A DNA stretch of 64,000 bases from Prevotella sp. HUN102. Lineage in GTDB: Bacteria > Bacteroidota > Bacteroidia > Bacteroidales > Bacteroidaceae. Location: positions 124,001-188,000 of the forward strand of contig NZ_JIAF01000004.1 of NCBI RefSeq assembly GCF_000688375.1. Direction: 5' to 3'. Shown here one piece after another: positions 18,447-27,790 of the stretch; within the stretch, counting starts at the first letter, position 1; every line of letters begins with the position of its first letter. The notes under the pieces are model-generated. The model was not told the origin of the DNA and made no database searches. It worked only from the letters and a program-made list of their open reading frames with translations. The translations under genes and the position numbers were made by a program.

Positions 18447-18829
18447 TGTTTCTGAATTGCTTTTATGAATGCTTCCTTATTGTCGGGCTGAACGCTCTCC
18501 ATTCTTCCGTTTTTCATTTCTATGAGTACGAAACTGCCCAGACCAAACGCCAGCGGCATTTCCCTTACGTCCTGAATGTCGGTCAGAAGAATGGTCTTCG
18601 TCTTAGTGAAACGTCCTCTGTTGATTATAAGTTTCCCATCTTCGGTAAGCACATAACTCGTGTGCACCGCACGTTCCAGCGCAACGATTGTGAGGAACAC
18701 GAACACGACGCCCAATATTACCAACGCCACATTCTGTCTGTTCCAAACCCCATAGAGCATACCCAATGCGAAAAGCGCGATTGAGCACCACTCCAGTATC
18801 ATTATCCGATGATTGAAAGTTCGATTCAT
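18443..18829 (-). CDS. Bacterial PH-domain membrane protein
   Basis: From the ATG at 18829 the product has 128 residues: two adjacent membrane helices (about residues 9-45: WCSIALFALGMLYGVWN then VALVILGVVFVFLTIVAL), then a short beta-rich PH-like (DUF304-type) domain (SYVLTEDGKLIINRGRFTKTK, ILLTDIQDVREM). This start is chosen because a -7 box lies at 18868-18875, which excludes the longer open frame reaching 19012. It overlaps dacB by four bases. Function is unknown; co-transcription with dacB suggests an envelope role. Confidence 0.7.
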   Translation of the reverse strand: MNRTFNHRIMILEWCSIALFALGMLYGVWNRQNVALVILGVVFVFLTIVALERAVHTSYVLTEDGKLIINRGRFTKTKTILLTDIQDVREMPLAFGLGSFVLIEMKNGRMESVQPDNKEAFIKAIQKQ

Positions 18830-18867
18830 AAATAAAAATCCTGCAACGCCTTCATTGCATTGCTCTG

Positions 18868-18875
18868 CAAAAGTA
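18868..18875 (-). promoter_or_regulatory. -7 promoter box of the PH protein-dacB-channel operon
   Basis: TACTTTTG on the minus strand, 38 bases upstream of the ATG at 18829. Confidence 0.5.
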
Positions 18876-19135
18876 CAAAAAAATGCGCAAAGATTGCAGC
18901 AAAGTGCAATAAAGAAGCAATCTTCCACCCTCCATTCGCCGGAAAGGATGTCAGAAACTCCTCTCCTTGATTCCGTAAGTTCTGTGCTGAACTTGCAACA
19001 TATCGCCCTCATATTCGGAACATCCCCGTCTGCGCATACCTGTTTCTTCTTCCGTTTCTTGCTTGTTTGCAGTCAGTTTCATATTACCGATTCGGAAACC
19101 AAACAGCCATTGCCGACAGGTTATGAAATACGGAT

Positions 19136-19227
19136 TTTCAAACGTGCGAAGAATGCAATGCAATCTTCGCAAAAACGCAGCGCAATCTTCGCAAGATTGA
19201 AACGCATTCTTGCGAAGATTGGAAACC
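19136..19227 (+). repeat. GCGAAGA palindromic repeat, copy D
   Basis: Left TTTCAAACGTGCGAAGAATG, inner GCAATCTTCGCAAAAACGCA and GCAATCTTCGCAAGATTGAA, right CATTCTTGCGAAGATTGGAA. The tail CTGATTTTCAACCATTTGC follows at 19241-19259. Confidence 0.8.
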
Positions 19228-19421
19228 ATTATTTTATCATCTGATTTTCAACCATTTGCAAGTTTGCAAATATTTAAAGCACAAGACTGTCTTAAATTCC
19301 AGTCTGACGGAAACGGCGATACCGGCAAAATCTTGCGACAGACTATCTACAAATTTAGTTCGTCCGATAGGTGCTTATGTATAAAAAAGATAAAAAGCGC
19401 AATATTGTGCAAATAATTTAT

Positions 19422-19429
19422 TAAATTTG
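19422..19429 (+). promoter_or_regulatory. -7 promoter box of lysS
   Basis: TAAATTTG, 30 bases before the ATG. A -33 box at the usual spacing is not evident. Confidence 0.5.
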
Positions 19430-19459
19430 CAACCTATATAGAATATATTCGATTAAATA

Positions 19460-21190
19460 ATGAACGTTTTAGAATTATCAGAACAAGAGATTGTGCGCCG
19501 TCAGAGCTTACAGGAGCTGCGCAATCTGGGCATCGACCCATATCCAGCAGCAGAGTTTCCAACCAATGCATATTCTACGGACATAAAATCTGAATTCAAG
19601 GAAGATGAAAAGCGCGAAGTAGTCATTGCAGGCCGACTTATGGGACGCCGTGTGATGGGTAAGGCTTCGTTTGCTGAGATACAGGATAGCAAAGGACGCA
19701 TCCAAGTATATGTTACCCGCGACGAACTTTGTCCGGGAGAGAATAAGGATACATACAATGTTCTTTTCAAGAAACTTTTAGATATCGGCGACTTCGTAGG
19801 CATCAAGGGCTTTGTCTTCAAGACACAGATGGGCGAAATCTCTGTTCACGCAGAGGAAATCACGCTTCTTTCAAAGAGTTTGAAGCCAATGCCGGTAGTG
19901 AAATACAAGGATGGTGTGGCTTACGATAAGTTTGATGACCCGGAAATGCGCTATCGTCAGCGTTACGTAGACCTCGTTGTGAATGACGGCGTAAAAGATA
20001 CGTTCCTCAAGCGTGCGACCGTATTGCGCACGATGCGCAACTTCTTCGACGAAGCAGGCTATACCGAGGTGGAGACTCCAACATTGCAGACTATCCCCGG
20101 TGGTGCGAGTGCGCGCCCGTTCATCACACACTTCAATGCGCTTAATACTGATATGTATATGCGCATCGCTACGGAACTGTATCTGAAGCGTCTGATTGTT
20201 GGTGGATTTGAGGGTGTTTACGAAATCGGAAAGAACTTCCGTAACGAGGGTATGGACCGTTTCCACAACCCGGAATTTACCTGTATGGAACTCTATGTTC
20301 AGTACAAGGACTATAACTGGATGATGAGTTTTACCGAGCAACTCTTGGAAAAGATTTGTACAGAGGTTAATGGCAAGCCCGAAGTTCAGGTGGGCGAGAA
20401 CCTTATCAGTTTCAAAGCTCCTTTCCGTCGTCTTCCCATTCTCGAAGCTATCAAGGAAAAGACCGGTTTCGACCTTTATGAGAAGACCGAAGAGGAAATC
20501 CGCAGCATCGCTGTCAATGACCTTAAACTGGAAGGTATCGATGAAAGTTTCGGCAAGGGCAAGCTGATAGACGAGATATTCGGCGAGTTCTGCGAAGGCA
20601 CTTACATTCAGCCTACTTTCATTATCGACTATCCGGTTGAGATGTCTCCATTGACAAAGATGCACCGCTCGAAACCGGGTCTTACAGAACGCTTTGAACT
20701 GATGGTAAACGGCAAGGAATTGGCAAACGCCTACTCCGAGCTCAACGACCCTATCGATCAGGAAGAACGTTTCAAGGAACAGATGCGTCTTGCTGACAAT
20801 GGCGATGATGAAGCAATGATTATCGATCAGGATTTCCTGCGTTCATTGCAGTATGGTATGCCTCCTACGTCGGGTATCGGTATCGGTATCGATCGTCTGG
20901 TTATGCTTATGACCGGAAAGGAATACATTCAGGAGGTATTGCTCTTCCCACAGATGAAGCCCGAGGCCAAGATGCCGCAGAGCAGTATCAAGGAATGGGC
21001 GGAAATCGGCGTGGCAGAAGACTGGGTTTACGTGCTCCGTAAATGTGGTTTCAACCTTATTCAAAACATCAAGGACGAAAAAGCACAGGGCTTGCAGCAG
21101 AAACTCGGCGAAATAAACAAGAAGTATAAGCTCGGCTACGAGAAGCCGTCTGTTGAGGAAATCCAGCAATGGATTGACAAAGCACAATAA
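19460..21190 (+). CDS. lysS: Lysyl-tRNA synthetase, class II
   Basis: LysS charges tRNA-Lys. The 576-residue protein has an N-terminal OB-fold anticodon domain (about 50-150: [20 protein letters not shown]…), the motif 2 region with [20 protein letters not shown], and motif 3 [17 protein letters not shown]-terminal extension of about 70 residues after LLFPQMKPE ([19 protein letters not shown] to the end) is longer than in E. coli LysS. The extension looks helical and ends in [11 protein letters not shown]. Monocistronic, with its own promoter box and a weak hairpin after it. Confidence 0.96.
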   Translation: MNVLELSEQEIVRRQSLQELRNLGIDPYPAAEFPTNAYSTDIKSEFKEDEKREVVIAGRLMGRRVMGKASFAEIQDSKGRIQVYVTRDELCPGENKDTYNVLFKKLLDIGDFVGIKGFVFKTQMGEISVHAEEITLLSKSLKPMPVVKYKDGVAYDKFDDPEMRYRQRYVDLVVNDGVKDTFLKRATVLRTMRNFFDEAGYTEVETPTLQTIPGGASARPFITHFNALNTDMYMRIATELYLKRLIVGGFEGVYEIGKNFRNEGMDRFHNPEFTCMELYVQYKDYNWMMSFTEQLLEKICTEVNGKPEVQVGENLISFKAPFRRLPILEAIKEKTGFDLYEKTEEEIRSIAVNDLKLEGIDESFGKGKLIDEIFGEFCEGTYIQPTFIIDYPVEMSPLTKMHRSKPGLTERFELMVNGKELANAYSELNDPIDQEERFKEQMRLADNGDDEAMIIDQDFLRSLQYGMPPTSGIGIGIDRLVMLMTGKEYIQEVLLFPQMKPEAKMPQSSIKEWAEIGVAEDWVYVLRKCGFNLIQNIKDEKAQGLQQKLGEINKKYKLGYEKPSVEEIQQWIDKAQ

Positions 21191-21205
21191 AACAACCCAC
21201 CTCCA

Positions 21206-21233
21206 CCTCCTCTCTTAATGGGAGGAGGGCTTT
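21206..21233 (+). terminator. Weak hairpin after lysS
   Basis: CCTCCTCTC (21206-21214) pairs with GGGAGGAGG (21220-21228), with one mismatch, followed by GCTTTAAA. The T tract is poor. Confidence 0.4.
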
Positions 21234-21361
21234 AAATGCGAAGAAAGAAGTTTCCGAATAAACTTCCAAGCAGGCTAAAATGGGGCAGATTCTTTTAGAA
21301 GCGGCATACTTCTAACTATGAATACGGTGGGAATTAATACCAAATAAAACAACCAATAAAC

Positions 21362-21406
21362 ACACCTTTCGCTCCTCTCCTGAAAAGAGGATGCAAAGGT
21401 GTTTTT
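21362..21406 (+). terminator. Terminator-like hairpin immediately upstream of gpsA
   Basis: ACACCTTT (21362-21369) pairs with AAAGGTGT (21395-21402), and inner TCCTCT pairs with AGAGGA. TTTTT follows at 21402-21406. It ends 9 bases before the gpsA ATG, so it is either the end of the lysS transcript or a leader structure. Confidence 0.55.
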
Positions 21407-21414
21407 GAAAACTT

Positions 21415-22410
21415 ATGTACGACGTAGGAAACATAGCAGTCATCGGAAGCGGAAGTTGGGCAACGGCTATCGCAAAGATTGTGGTGGAGCACACTCATCA
21501 CATCGGTTGGTACTTCCGACGCGAAGAAAAAATCGACGATTTCCGAAGACTCGGACACAATCCAACGTATCTGACAAGCGCACACTTCGATGTAAATGAA
21601 ATAACTTTTTCGTCAGACATCAACCGTTTGATACAGGATTACGACACCTTGATTTTCGTTACGCCATCGCCTTATCTGAAAACGCTGTTGAAAAAGGTAA
21701 AGACGAAATTGAATGATAAGTTCATCGTTACGGCAATCAAGGGTATCGTGCCAGACGAGAACTTGGTTTGTTCAGAGTATTTCCACCGCATTTTCAATGT
21801 GCCCGACGAAAATCTTGCCGTCATTGGTGGGCCGTCGCATGCCGAAGAAGTGGCTATGGAACGCCTAACCTACCTTACAGTAGGTTGCACCGATCAGGAA
21901 AAGGCACAGGCACTGACCGAAGTTTTGTCCTCAAGCTATGTAAAGACGAAAACCTCGCCCGATGTTATCGGCATAGAATACGCTTCCGTATTGAAGAATG
22001 TCTACGCAATAGCATCAGGCATTTGTGCGGGATTGAAGTATGGAGACAATTTCCAATCCGTCATCATTTCCAATGCAATGCAGGAAATGGAACGCGCACT
22101 CACTTCCATAAATCCCATACAACGCTCAATGATTGACAGCGTATATCTCGGTGATCAACTCGTTACAGGGTACAGCAACTTCAGCCGTAACCGTACTTTC
22201 GGTATGATGATAGGAAAAGGATACAGCGTGAAGTCGGCACAGATGGAAATGGAAATGATTGCAGAGGGATATTTCGGAACAAAGTGTATGAAGGAAATCA
22301 ACCGGCATCTTCACGTGAATATGCCTATCCTTGACGCCGTATATAACATTCTTTACGAACGTATCAGTCCACAGGTAGAAATAAAATTATTAACTGATTC
22401 ATTCAGGTAA
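21415..22410 (+). CDS. gpsA: Glycerol-3-phosphate dehydrogenase [NAD(P)+]
   Basis: GpsA reduces dihydroxyacetone phosphate to sn-glycerol-3-phosphate for phospholipid synthesis. The 331-residue product has the nucleotide-binding IAVIGSGSWATAIAKI near the start, VTPSPYLKTLLKKV, TAIKGIVPDE, the IGGPSHAEEVAMERLT motif and the catalytic Lys in YASVLKNVYAIASGICAGLKYGDN. Lengths and motif order fit the family, in the variant seen in Bacteroidota. pgi begins 28 bp downstream, so the two are probably co-transcribed. Confidence 0.93.
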   Translation: MYDVGNIAVIGSGSWATAIAKIVVEHTHHIGWYFRREEKIDDFRRLGHNPTYLTSAHFDVNEITFSSDINRLIQDYDTLIFVTPSPYLKTLLKKVKTKLNDKFIVTAIKGIVPDENLVCSEYFHRIFNVPDENLAVIGGPSHAEEVAMERLTYLTVGCTDQEKAQALTEVLSSSYVKTKTSPDVIGIEYASVLKNVYAIASGICAGLKYGDNFQSVIISNAMQEMERALTSINPIQRSMIDSVYLGDQLVTGYSNFSRNRTFGMMIGKGYSVKSAQMEMEMIAEGYFGTKCMKEINRHLHVNMPILDAVYNILYERISPQVEIKLLTDSFR

Positions 22411-22438
22411 ACAACAAATTTATTCAGATAATTAACAA

Positions 22439-23785
22439 ATGGAAAGTATCAAATTAGACATTTCAAAGGCTGTTCAGTTCTTGAATCCGGGTGCAGTTGA
22501 GGCACTTGCACCACAGGTAGCTGCTGCTCAGGAGGCACTCGAGAACGGAACTTGCCCGGGTAACGACTTTCTTGGTTGGCTCCACTTGCCATCAAGTATC
22601 ACAGAAGCATTTCTAAATGAGGTTCAGGCAGTAGCAGACACACTTCGTGAGAAGTGCGAAGTGGTTGTAGTGGCCGGCATCGGCGGCTCATATCTCGGTG
22701 CGCGTGCCGTAATCGAAGCGTTGGGCAACAGCTTTGCTTGGCTGGAAAACGACAGGAAGAACCCCACTATTCTGTTCGCCGGCAACAATATCGGCGAAGA
22801 CTACCTCTATGAACTCACGGAATACCTGAAAGATAAGAAGTTCGGTGTCATCAACATATCCAAATCCGGCACTACAACAGAGACAGCCCTTGCCTTCCGT
22901 CTGCTGAAGAAGCAATGCGAAACACAGCGCGGCAAGGCAGAGGCAAAGGACGTTATCGTTGCCGTAACCGATGCAACAAAGGGTGCTGCACGCACCGCCG
23001 CAACTCAGGAAGGCTACAAGACATTCGTTATTCCAGACAACATCGGCGGCCGTTTCTCAGTTCTCACTCCCGTAGGTCTGCTCCCAATCGCCGTTGCAGG
23101 CTTCGATATAAAGAAATTGGTTGAAGGCGCACAGGTTATGGAGCAAGAAACAGCCAACGACGTTCCTTTCGCCCAGAACATTGCCGCACGCTATGCAGCC
23201 GTTCGTCAGGCACTCTACGCACAGGCTGGCAAGAAAATCGAGATAATCGTGAACTATCAGCCCAAGCTCCACTTTATGTCTGAATGGTGGAAGCAGCTCT
23301 ACGGAGAGAGCGAAGGCAAGGACTTGAAGGGCATTTTCCCCGCTGCCTGCGACTTCACGACAGACCTTCACTCAATGGGACAATGGATTCAGGAAGGCGA
23401 GCGTTCCATCTTCGAGACGGTTATCTCCATCGAAGACCCCAACAGGAAGCTGCTCTTCCCACACGACGACGAGAACCTCGACGGCCTGAACTTCCTCGAA
23501 GGCAAGCGCATTGACGAAGTAAACAAGATGGCAGAGCTCGGCACACTCCTCGCCCACGTGGACGGCGGCGTTCCAAACATCCGTGTCAGCGTTCCCACAA
23601 TCAACGAATACTATCTCGGACAGATGATTTACTTCTTTGAAAAGGCCTGCGGCATCAGCGGTCTCATTCAGGAAGTGAACCCATTCAACCAACCGGGGGT
23701 GGAAGCCTACAAGAAGAATATGTTCGCATTGCTCAACAAGCCCGGATACGAGGCAGAAAGCAAGGCCATCAGAGAAAGACTATAA
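22439..23785 (+). CDS. pgi: Glucose-6-phosphate isomerase
   Basis: Pgi interconverts glucose-6-phosphate and fructose-6-phosphate. The 448-residue length is that of the shorter bacterial form. Signature segments are [16 protein letters not shown] (sugar-phosphate binding), [17 protein letters not shown], the PROSITE-like [19 protein letters not shown], and the C-terminal [12 protein letters not shown]. It lies 28 bp after gpsA and is followed by a hairpin terminator. Confidence 0.96.
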   Translation: MESIKLDISKAVQFLNPGAVEALAPQVAAAQEALENGTCPGNDFLGWLHLPSSITEAFLNEVQAVADTLREKCEVVVVAGIGGSYLGARAVIEALGNSFAWLENDRKNPTILFAGNNIGEDYLYELTEYLKDKKFGVINISKSGTTTETALAFRLLKKQCETQRGKAEAKDVIVAVTDATKGAARTAATQEGYKTFVIPDNIGGRFSVLTPVGLLPIAVAGFDIKKLVEGAQVMEQETANDVPFAQNIAARYAAVRQALYAQAGKKIEIIVNYQPKLHFMSEWWKQLYGESEGKDLKGIFPAACDFTTDLHSMGQWIQEGERSIFETVISIEDPNRKLLFPHDDENLDGLNFLEGKRIDEVNKMAELGTLLAHVDGGVPNIRVSVPTINEYYLGQMIYFFEKACGISGLIQEVNPFNQPGVEAYKKNMFALLNKPGYEAESKAIRERL

Positions 23786-23795
23786 AAAACAAACC

Positions 23796-23849
23796 GACCT
23801 CCTCCCCTGTCCTCCCTCTCGGAGAAAAGCAATGGGAAGAGGTCTTTTT
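23796..23849 (+). terminator. Terminator-like hairpin after pgi
   Basis: GACCTCCTCCC (23796-23806) pairs with GGGAAGAGGTC (23834-23844), with one mismatch, followed by TTTTT. It ends 9 bases before the chosen start of the HAD gene. Confidence 0.6.
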
Positions 23850-23858
23850 CATTGCGCT

Positions 23859-24578
23859 ATGTTCCAACCATCAATCAAGAAATACAACGAAACTTCTTCC
23901 GAACCATTTGCCCCCAAGGTGGTACTGTTCGATATGGACGGCATACTCTACGACTCTATGCCCAACCACGCACAAGTATGGACGAAGGCAATGACCGAGA
24001 ACGGAATTAAATTTACAGCACAAGATGCCTACGCTACCGAAGGCGCGCGTGGCGTTGATACGGTAAAGCGATATGCAAAGGAACAGTTGGACAAGGATTT
24101 ATCCGACGAAGAGGCCGAAGCCATCTATCAGTTGAAGGCAAAGTACTTCCACGAAATGCCCGAGCCGCCTATCTTTGATGGCGTGAAGGACTTGATGTGG
24201 AAGATAAAGGCTGCCGGATTGAAAATCGGAGTTGTTACCGGCAGCGGCCAGCGGGCATTGATCGAACGCCTCATCAACGATTTCAGCGAGTTTATCACCG
24301 AAAACCAAGTTACCACAGCTTTCGACGTGAAATGCGGCAAACCTTTCCCCGACCCTTATCTTATGGGATTGCAGAAAGCCGGAAACTATGCACCGCACGA
24401 AGGAATCGTAGTAGAAAACGCCCCTCTCGGCATCCGTGCAGGCATAGCAGCCCATTGCTTCACGATTGCCGTCAATAGCGGGCCGCTCCCCGATGCGACC
24501 TTGCTCAACGAGGGAGCAAACATTCTCTTTCCAGACATCCGCCAACTGGCTGACAACTGGGAACAGATTCTAAAGTAA
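23859..24578 (+). CDS. HAD-superfamily phosphatase/phosphomutase-like hydrolase
   Basis: From the ATG at 23859 the product has 239 residues. HAD motifs are in order: VVLFDMDGILYDSMPNH (nucleophile Asp and second Asp), VVTGSGQ (motif II), a Lys in DVKCGKPFPDPYLMGL (motif III) and VVENAPLGIRAG (motif IV). A helical cap follows motif I, as in beta-phosphoglucomutase-like proteins. An upstream in-frame ATG at 23832 is rejected because it lies inside the pgi terminator stem. The substrate cannot be read from the sequence; sugar phosphates are likely given pgi next to it. Confidence 0.85.
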   Translation: MFQPSIKKYNETSSEPFAPKVVLFDMDGILYDSMPNHAQVWTKAMTENGIKFTAQDAYATEGARGVDTVKRYAKEQLDKDLSDEEAEAIYQLKAKYFHEMPEPPIFDGVKDLMWKIKAAGLKIGVVTGSGQRALIERLINDFSEFITENQVTTAFDVKCGKPFPDPYLMGLQKAGNYAPHEGIVVENAPLGIRAGIAAHCFTIAVNSGPLPDATLLNEGANILFPDIRQLADNWEQILK

Positions 24579-24595
24579 CGACGCAAGAGCATAAC

Positions 24596-24640
24596 AAAGA
24601 ACTCGGTTGAATCCGTGCTTGGGATTCAACCGAGTTCTTT
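24596..24640 (+). terminator. Strong terminator of the HAD gene
   Basis: A 19-bp perfect stem: AAAGAACTCGGTTGAATCC (24596-24614) with GGATTCAACCGAGTTCTTT (24622-24640), ending in a short T run. Confidence 0.85.
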
Positions 24641-24724
24641 CGTATAAAATCAGACGTCCTATCATTTCAGAGTTATCCGGAACCGACTGATTCAAGAGCT
24701 ATTTCCGACAGTTGAAAACCCGTT

Positions 24725-24814
24725 TTGCAAATGACCGAAGAATGCAATGCAATCTTCGGTCATTTGCATTCCATTCTTGCGAAGATTGAAACGCATTCTT
24801 CGCACGTTTGGAAA
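24725..24814 (+). repeat. GCGAAGA palindromic repeat, copy E (compensated variant)
   Basis: The left half has GCAAATGACCGAAGA pairing exactly with TCTTCGGTCATTTGC (24727-24767), where other copies have GTGCGAAGA. The right half has CATTCTTGCGAAGATTGAA and CATTCTTCGCACGTTTGGAA. A TTTGATTTTCAGCCACTTA tail follows at 24829-24847. Confidence 0.8.
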
Positions 24815-24942
24815 CGATAAAAATATCCTTTGATTTTCAGCCACTTATAAATCAGTAAGCATCTGCCGTATTCCATAAATCCGAATTGCCCGTTTTGTTC
24901 TATCTACTGGCTTAATTCCTATCCGATACTTGCTTAAACGAA

Positions 24943-25003
24943 AAACGATAGTACTTTTTGACTGAAACGATAGTACTTTTTACCCAAAACGATAGTACTT
25001 TTT
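24943..25003 (+). repeat. Three 17-bp direct repeats at a 22-bp period
   Basis: The unit AAACGATAGTACTTTTT occurs identically at 24943-24959, 24965-24981 and 24987-25003. Spacers are 5 bp and differ (GACTG, ACCCA). The spacing is exactly 22 bp, near two helical turns, and looks like protein-binding iterons. Confidence 0.9.
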
Positions 25004-25211
25004 GGAGGGTTTGAGGGGTCTGTTTGCAATTCATTGATAGTCAACCCATTGCACAATATAAAAATAAAGGCATAAATCCGGGACAAGAAAAGCTGATCAA
25101 GATAGTAAAAAACATCCTGTCGGCCAAGTTCTTGTCCCGGTCCTGCGCGCATCCATCGAAAATCAAAACGACAGCTTCCATTTTCAATTTCAGCCAAAAC
25201 TGCTCGCTAAA

Positions 25212-25541
25212 TTACATATTTCTGCATTCCTCGCCCTCGTGAGCAACCACCTTTACATCCTTGGTTGTCTTCTCGGCCTTGTAGCCAAATGTCTCGAAAG
25301 CCTTACGGAGCTTTTCCTCTGTGGTCTTGTCGGCATCGTAGGTTACGAAAACCTTCTGCTCCTCCACATTCGTTTCAATCTGCTTCACGCCTTTTTCAAA
25401 GCGCAGATTACCCTTAATCTTGTTCTCGCAACTCTCACAGTGCATCTGTGGAGTGGTTGTGAAAACCACGGTCTTAATGTCCTTTGCCGATGCTGCCATT
25501 GCCGTCAGGAGCAGCATCAATGTGAAAATACTCTTTTTCAT
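25212..25541 (-). CDS. Periplasmic heavy-metal-associated (HMA) domain protein
   Basis: This 109-residue protein has a signal peptide (MKKSIFTLMLLLTAMAASA) and one HMA (ferredoxin-like, copper-chaperone) domain. The metal motif is MHCESC (Cys35, Cys38), followed by ENKIKGNLRFEKGVKQIETN and VFVTYDADKTTEEKLRKAF as in MerP/CopZ-type domains. It lies 185 bp after a TonB-dependent receptor on the same strand. The likely cargo is Cu(I) or a similar soft metal, by motif and neighbours. Confidence 0.88.
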   Translation of the reverse strand: MKKSIFTLMLLLTAMAASAKDIKTVVFTTTPQMHCESCENKIKGNLRFEKGVKQIETNVEEQKVFVTYDADKTTEEKLRKAFETFGYKAEKTTKDVKVVAHEGEECRNM

Positions 25542-25699
25542 ACTCCTTATATTTATTGTTTTGTTATTTATCGGGAGTTAACGGGAAGTCAAATACATTT
25601 CATTCATTGGGATTTACGGACAAGCCATCGAAGCATTGACCGGAATTTCAGAATCGATATCCTGACTTCCTCCATATTCCCTTGTTTGTTTCTCTATTA

Positions 25700-25727
25700 A
25701 AAACCTCGGGATTGAGGATTCCCGAAC
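25700..25727 (-). terminator. Terminator at the end of the TonB-dependent receptor gene
   Basis: On the minus strand TCGGGA pairs with TCCCGA across an 8-base loop, followed by GGTTTTTAAT. The stem is short. Confidence 0.5.
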
Positions 25728-27790
25728 TATAATCTGTCGCCCAGATTGATTCTTACGCCCACATATCCCATCGCACCCGTTACAGGACCATACACCATCG
25801 TCGGTTCAAAGCCTGTGCTCCAAGGGTCGTGATAGCCGATAATCGGGTTCTTCTGCTTGTAATTCGTGAGATTCTCGCCTCCCACATATACTGAGAAATG
25901 ACGGAAAGTGCGCGTGATCTGGGCATTGACCTGACCATAGGCACTGTAATCCCTTGCCCAAGACAATCCGCCGTTCGCCAATGAATAGGGCGTTGGCATA
26001 CGGCCGCCACCGTTCAAGGCAAAGGTGGCATCGAACTGCCATAGTCCGAGCGGCGACTTGTAGCTTGCCGTAAGCAATCCCTTATATCTGCTCTGCAAGG
26101 GCTTCCACATCAACTGACCGTTGAAGGTAGCTTTCACGAGATTGTTCCGATAGGCGGCCGTCAGCTCAAATCCCTTGAAGAACGGATAGCTTGCGTCCAC
26201 TTGGAAAGTATGTGAATAGCTCTTGCCTTTCAGGTTCGTGATGCGCAGCTCCGTCGGATTCGTGTCATAGTCCACTATCATCTGACGGCTGAAATCCGTA
26301 TAGTAGTACTCGGCATTCAGCTTCAGCGTCTTGTTCATTATCGGAATCAGGAATGCGAGGTTGGCACCATAGTTCCACGCACGTTCCTGTTCCATTCTGT
26401 CCACTATCAGCTTACGGCCGGACGCCATCAGGAAATTGTTTTCGGCCAGAGCGTGGGGCGAACGGTAGCCCTTTCCGGCTGAAAGGCGAACCGTAAGGAA
26501 GTCGGCCGGCGTCCACTTCACGTGGAAACGGGGCGTAACGAACGTGCCGTAGACATTGCTGTGGTCGATACGGATGCCTGCCATTGCCGTAAATCTGCTG
26601 CCGATAGTGTAGGTGTATTGCGCATAAGCACCGGGAGTGGTCTCGCTCTCAACATTATTAGCCATCGGATACACGTTTCCATAGTCGGAAGCCGTGCCGG
26701 GAACATTCGCCAACGCCGTGCCCTGATGCAGGTAATCGTGGTTGAGACTCAATCCGACGGAAAGATTATGCGAGGGAGTGAAGTTGGTTTCATACATCAG
26801 CGAGGCGTACGCATTCTTCTCATTCACGCCGTACTGCTTGATTCCAAACGCTGCATTCTGCTTGTGCATCGACACAGTTCCCATCAAGGCTATGTTGCTT
26901 CCGTGATTATCGTTGAAGAGATAGGCATTCTTCACGTATGCCTCGTAACGCTCCGTACCGATATTGATTCTGAACGGTTCGGCAGTCGGCGATAGATGAT
27001 GCGAATGAGCAGTCTGCCCGCTCATACGGTCTTCCTTCAAGACTCCGATGCCTGCGTGCAAGACATAGTTGCGCGTCTGCCAGTACCATCTGTTCTGGAA
27101 ATTATACTGGCGCACCTGTGGGTCATCTTGGAATCCGTCGCCGTTTCCGTCGTGCTTTCCCCAACTGTTTTCAAAGTGCCCGAGAATCTCCGTACTCAGG
27201 TTTTTATTTCCGTTTATATGATGGTTGGCATCAACGTTTGCTTCAAACTTCCCCATCGTGCTGCCATAGAGATTGACGGTTGCACCTTTTTCATCCTCGG
27301 GTTTCACGTATTCCACGTTTATCTGTCCCGTCATCGCCTCGTAACCGTTCTTTACCGACGAGTTTCCCTTGCTTACCTGAAGGCTCTTCATCCAACTTCC
27401 GGGCACATATCCCAAGCCGTAAGGCATAGCCGCACCACGGAAATTGGGCAGATTCTCGGTAAGCATCTGCACGTATGTGCCGCTGAGCCCCAGCAGTTTT
27501 ATCTGTTTCGCACCCGTTGTGGCGTCAGAATAATTCACATCGACCGATGCGTTGTTCACAAAACTCTCGCCGAGATTGCAGCACGCGGCCTTGAAGAGTT
27601 CCTCGCGGAACATCTGCTGCCCATTCACGGCACCAGCCATACGGCGCACGCCGGCCTTTCTTGCAGACACCATTACGTTGTCCAACTGCTGATTCTCAAG
27701 CATAGCCGTCGTATCGGTTGCCGCTTCCTGTGCCAAAACAGGGGAAACGAGCAACGACACGAAGCCCAATATCTGTAACTTCTTATTCAT
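25727..27790 (-). CDS. TonB-dependent outer-membrane receptor, probably for metal
   Basis: From the ATG at 27790 the product has 687 residues with signal peptide MNKKLQILGFVSLLVSPVLAQ. The plug domain is at about 40-160 (LDNVMVSARKAGVRRMAG, LGLSGTYVQMLTENLPNFRG, VSKGNSSVKNGYEAMTGQINVE), followed by a 22-strand-type barrel ending in GAMGYVGVRINLGDRL. No SusC-style carboxypeptidase-like domain precedes the plug, and no SusD gene is nearby. The company of an HMA protein and a small Cys-containing membrane protein suggests copper or another metal or metallophore. The longer open frame to 27946 lacks a signal peptide and is not used. Confidence 0.88.
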   Translation of the reverse strand: MNKKLQILGFVSLLVSPVLAQEAATDTTAMLENQQLDNVMVSARKAGVRRMAGAVNGQQMFREELFKAACCNLGESFVNNASVDVNYSDATTGAKQIKLLGLSGTYVQMLTENLPNFRGAAMPYGLGYVPGSWMKSLQVSKGNSSVKNGYEAMTGQINVEYVKPEDEKGATVNLYGSTMGKFEANVDANHHINGNKNLSTEILGHFENSWGKHDGNGDGFQDDPQVRQYNFQNRWYWQTRNYVLHAGIGVLKEDRMSGQTAHSHHLSPTAEPFRINIGTERYEAYVKNAYLFNDNHGSNIALMGTVSMHKQNAAFGIKQYGVNEKNAYASLMYETNFTPSHNLSVGLSLNHDYLHQGTALANVPGTASDYGNVYPMANNVESETTPGAYAQYTYTIGSRFTAMAGIRIDHSNVYGTFVTPRFHVKWTPADFLTVRLSAGKGYRSPHALAENNFLMASGRKLIVDRMEQERAWNYGANLAFLIPIMNKTLKLNAEYYYTDFSRQMIVDYDTNPTELRITNLKGKSYSHTFQVDASYPFFKGFELTAAYRNNLVKATFNGQLMWKPLQSRYKGLLTASYKSPLGLWQFDATFALNGGGRMPTPYSLANGGLSWARDYSAYGQVNAQITRTFRHFSVYVGGENLTNYKQKNPIIGYHDPWSTGFEPTMVYGPVTGAMGYVGVRINLGDRL

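Larger units (their letters stand above)
18830..19459. other. Divergent intergenic region upstream of PH protein and lysS
   Basis: This 630-bp stretch contains the operon promoter box (18868-18875), repeat copy D (19136-19227) and the lysS promoter box (19422-19429). Open frames here are short and unconvincing. Confidence 0.6.
24579..25211. other. Intergenic region between convergent HAD and HMA genes
   Basis: This 633-bp stretch holds the HAD terminator, repeat copy E (24725-24814), three direct repeats (24943-25003) and a GC-richer patch before the HMA stop codon. No gene is credible. Confidence 0.6.

Noticed and set aside
18830..19012. Longer start for the PH-domain protein
   Set aside because: It would read through its own -7 promoter box and add about 60 residues unlike the family. 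The start at 18829 is preferred.
23832..23858. Upstream ATG for the HAD hydrolase
   Set aside because: The codon lies within the pgi terminator stem region, and the added residues are not part of the HAD fold.
24943..25003. CRISPR array
   Set aside because: Three 17-bp units with only 5-bp spacers and no cas gene nearby do not fit CRISPR dimensions.
25239..25700. 153-codon plus-strand open frame
   Set aside because: Mirror of the HMA gene, whose signal peptide and CxxC motif are clear.
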